A DNA stretch of 64,000 nt from the NCBI GenBank assembly GCA_900546775.1, contig UREM01000001.1:1-64000 (forward strand). Direction: 5' to 3'. Shown here piece after piece: positions 61,959 to 64,000 of this stretch. Under the pieces are notes generated by a model, which did no database searches, was not told the DNA's origin, and saw only the letters and a list, made by a program, of their open reading frames with translations. The stretch's first letter is position 1; each line of letters begins with the position of its first letter. Origin of the DNA: an uncultured Collinsella sp. (GTDB lineage Bacteria > Actinomycetota > Coriobacteriia > Coriobacteriales > Coriobacteriaceae). The translations under genes were made by a program, and so were the position numbers.

Positions 61959-63263
61959 CTACTTGCGCAGCGGCTTGGGCAGCGGAATGCCCGCCGCAAT
62001 GACGGCGGCGATGATCATGCATACGATACCCTTGAGTGGGAAGCACATGAGCAGCAGGCCCACGACCATGACGGGCTGACGCATGACCGCGCCCATCGTC
62101 GAGGCCGTGCAGACGGCGACGCAAAAGACCGGATCGGCGCCGGTGAGGATGGCAAGGCCATAGCCCAGGCTCACACCCGAGAAGATAACCGGGAAGAAGT
62201 GGCCGCCGCGCCAACCAAGGTTGATGAGGGCGGGCGTCAGCATAGCCTTAACAAGACCAGTCGCGATAAGCACGCCGGCGGGAATGGTCAGATAGGTCTC
62301 CATGAGCACGTCGGCTTGGGTCTCGCCGGCAAACATGGTGTAGGGCAGGACCGTGCCACAGATGGCGAGCGCCAGACCGGCTAGCATGGCCTTGACGACA
62401 GGGCGCTCCCCTATGGCATGGGACAGTGCCTCGCTTGCATGCTCAGAGACAAAGTACAGCCAGCCGCAGGCCGTACCAATGAGTGCCAGGGGAATGAGCC
62501 AGGCAAGCTCAAGGTTGCCCACCTGGGCAGCCTCGAACCTCGGCATACCCATACCGCCGCCCATGAGCTGGCCGAGCAGCAGATAGGTACCCAGGCCGCC
62601 GGCAATTGCGATGCCGTAGACCACGGTCTTTTGCGCCTTGGGGAGCTTGATGGTGATCTCGTCGGACTCAGAGTCCTCGTCGTCGTTGGCGCCCTGGCCG
62701 TCGGCGCTACCGGCGAGCGGCGCCACAAAGCCAAAGACGGGCGCGGTGAAGAGCGCCGTCAGGGCAGCCTGGGTGCCCAGAAGCGTGAGCTGCCTAAACT
62801 CGGCGCCAAAGTGACGCATGCGGTCGCCGACCCAGCTGCACAGACCCGCGATAACGCCGGTCAGGCCGGCCTCCGGTCCAATACTTCCGCCAAACAGCAG
62901 CGGCAGCAATGCCGCGAGCGAAAGCTTGCCCAGATTGTCATACGGGTAGCGTCCGTCTTGTTTGACCTTGGCCATCACCTGGTTGAGGTCGTCGGTCTTG
63001 GTGCCCGTAAGCTTTTCGTACAGACCGATCAGCAGGCCGCCCAGCAGGCAGACGAAAAACGGGTACGGCAAAAAATCGAACGGACCGCTCGCGAGCTCGG
63101 GCGAAGCGACGCCCAGCATATGAGGGATCTCGGTCCATAGATAGTCGATACCGTGCTCCATCGCAAAGAAAAACAGCCAGACCGCGGCGCCCGCAAACGC
63201 ACCGGTCACGACCACGCTCACTAAAAACAGCGCACGGTTTTTGGGTTTTGCAAGGTTATCCAT
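61959..63263 (-). CDS. CLC family chloride channel/antiporter-like protein
   Basis: This 434-aa membrane protein has the CLC fold, with FGGSIGPEAGL (residues 124-134) where canonical CLCs have GREGP, and a late GWRGGHFFPVIFSG segment. The external gating Glu position is Ile in GSIGP; a Glu occurs three residues on. An acidic cytoplasmic loop (GANDDEDSESDEI, about residue 190) interrupts the middle. ATG 63263 follows gggagg. It could be a channel or an atypical exchanger. Confidence 0.88.
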   Translation of the reverse strand: MDNLAKPKNRALFLVSVVVTGAFAGAAVWLFFFAMEHGIDYLWTEIPHMLGVASPELASGPFDFLPYPFFVCLLGGLLIGLYEKLTGTKTDDLNQVMAKVKQDGRYPYDNLGKLSLAALLPLLFGGSIGPEAGLTGVIAGLCSWVGDRMRHFGAEFRQLTLLGTQAALTALFTAPVFGFVAPLAGSADGQGANDDEDSESDEITIKLPKAQKTVVYGIAIAGGLGTYLLLGQLMGGGMGMPRFEAAQVGNLELAWLIPLALIGTACGWLYFVSEHASEALSHAIGERPVVKAMLAGLALAICGTVLPYTMFAGETQADVLMETYLTIPAGVLIATGLVKAMLTPALINLGWRGGHFFPVIFSGVSLGYGLAILTGADPVFCVAVCTASTMGAVMRQPVMVVGLLLMCFPLKGIVCMIIAAVIAAGIPLPKPLRK

Positions 63264-63388
63264 CGGGACCTCCCGTGGTCAAAATCGACAAAGATACGTT
63301 TTATTGTAGAGCGAGCGTTGCCTGAACGAGCCAACCGTCTGCGCCGCAAACGGCACCATTGGGAGTCATAGTGGGGCAGGCTCAAGAC

Positions 63389-63922
63389 TTATCCGGTAAT
63401 AATCGAGGCAATCTCGCGCAAATCGTCGGCAAAGTAGATGCCGTGCTGGCGCTGCGGGCTCGATAAGCCCTTATCAATCATGTGTCCGAGCAGCGCCTTG
63501 AGGTCGTTGTAGTAACCGTCCAGGTTATACAGGATGCACGGCGCACTCAGATGCCCCAGCGACACGGCCGACATGACCTCGGCAATCTCCTCGAGCGTAC
63601 CCGTCCCACCGGGAAAGGCGATGAACGCGTCACCGAGCTCAATCATCTTGGCCTTGCGCTCGGCCATGTCGCTCGTCACGATGAGGTCGTCGATGCCATC
63701 GTGCTGAAACTCGGCCTCGATAAAAAAGCTCGGCTCCACGCCCGTCACGTGTCCACCGGCATCGAGTACGCTATCGGCGAGCGCACCCATCAGGCCCGAT
63801 TTGGACCCGCCGTATACCAGCGCGTGCCCGTTGGAGCCAATCCACGTGCCGAGCTCTCGCACTGCAGGCAGAAACGCCGGGTCGTTGCCGACGCTCGCGC
63901 CCAGGTATACCGTGATATTCAT
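63389..63922 (-). CDS. LOG family/TIGR00730 Rossmann-fold protein
   Basis: This 177-aa protein has the family motifs YGGSKSGLMG (residues about 38-47) and PGGTGTLEE (about 104-112). Characterised LOG proteins cleave cytokinin riboside monophosphates or related nucleotides. The normal bacterial substrate is uncertain. ATG 63922 is 2 bp after the stop of an incomplete upstream ORF, with gaggggg as ribosome-binding site. Confidence 0.92.
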   Translation of the reverse strand: MNITVYLGASVGNDPAFLPAVRELGTWIGSNGHALVYGGSKSGLMGALADSVLDAGGHVTGVEPSFFIEAEFQHDGIDDLIVTSDMAERKAKMIELGDAFIAFPGGTGTLEEIAEVMSAVSLGHLSAPCILYNLDGYYNDLKALLGHMIDKGLSSPQRQHGIYFADDLREIASIITG

Positions 63923-63924
63923 AT

Positions 63925-64000
63925 TCAGTCCCCCTCGTCGTGACGCGCGTCGCCCGTTCTAGCGTTGGCGTCGGCGATATTCGCGCACACGGCGCGATAG
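63925..64000 (-). CDS. C-terminal fragment of an unidentified gene (cut by window end)
   Basis: An open frame enters from the window edge and ends with TGA at 63927-63925, giving YRAVCANIADANARTGDA and six more residues. Its stop lies 2 bp before the LOG-family start, as in an operon. It is too short to identify. Confidence 0.4.
   Translation of the reverse strand, partial: YRAVCANIADANARTGDARHDEGD

Overview
The window looks like chromosome from a gut Coriobacteriia, most probably Collinsella or a close relative. I infer this from the GC-rich coding, strong Shine-Dalgarno sites, many DMT/EamA carriers with LysR regulators, a bile salt hydrolase, an LAATG-type surface anchor and the mix of Actinobacteria-like and Firmicutes-like families. 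No tRNA, rRNA, phage, IS element or CRISPR array was recognised. Most of the window is housekeeping and accessory metabolism, and the unusual content is mainly in gene architecture and structured intergenic repeats.

Layout. 1-9.4 kb: a 38-bp inverted repeat with nested stems; an XRE-aminotransferase fusion with an internal ribosome-binding site and three operator-like repeats; a divergent LysR/EamA pair; the Kup potassium transporter; a bile salt hydrolase; a deformylase-like protein lacking its catalytic Glu; and a purine permease. 9.4-13.4 kb: a 2-kb tandem duplication of a beta-repeat surface protein, with a copy of the permease 3' end trapped between the copies. 13.5-22 kb: an esterase, a uracil permease, a MetE-like enzyme with its LysR, a HAD phosphatase, a TPP riboswitch with thiM / thiamine-binding protein / thiE, and a patatin lipase. 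22-27 kb: two related GGDEF proteins, one also carrying EAL. 27-38 kb: a flavin reductase, an ArsC-like protein without the redox Cys, a G3E GTPase, TrmL, an archaeal-type ATPase, a UvrA2-like protein, a second ATPase gene broken by one stop codon, and a TetM-like GTPase. 38-44.8 kb: RsmJ, a 47-aa membrane protein, RlmA, a MATE pump, a second LysR/EamA pair and Ung.

44.8-55.2 kb is one minus-strand block. It encodes a hybrid histidine kinase, a MoxR ATPase, a DUF58 protein, a membrane transglutaminase-fold protein with Ser in place of the catalytic Cys, and a 1,415-aa BspA-like surface protein. 55-64 kb holds an SDR enzyme and a YhhQ/VUT transporter behind a preQ1-I-like leader, PrfC, three hairpins repeated exactly every 80 bp, a YtrA-type GntR/ABC operon, another EamA carrier, a CLC family protein and a LOG-family protein.

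Three things recur. First, hairpins with a conserved GTCCC in or beside the loop but different arms lie at gene ends and often overlap stop codons. Second, arms differ between copies by compensating base changes, which points to selection on structure. Third, several small enzymes keep their fold motifs but lack the usual catalytic residue.
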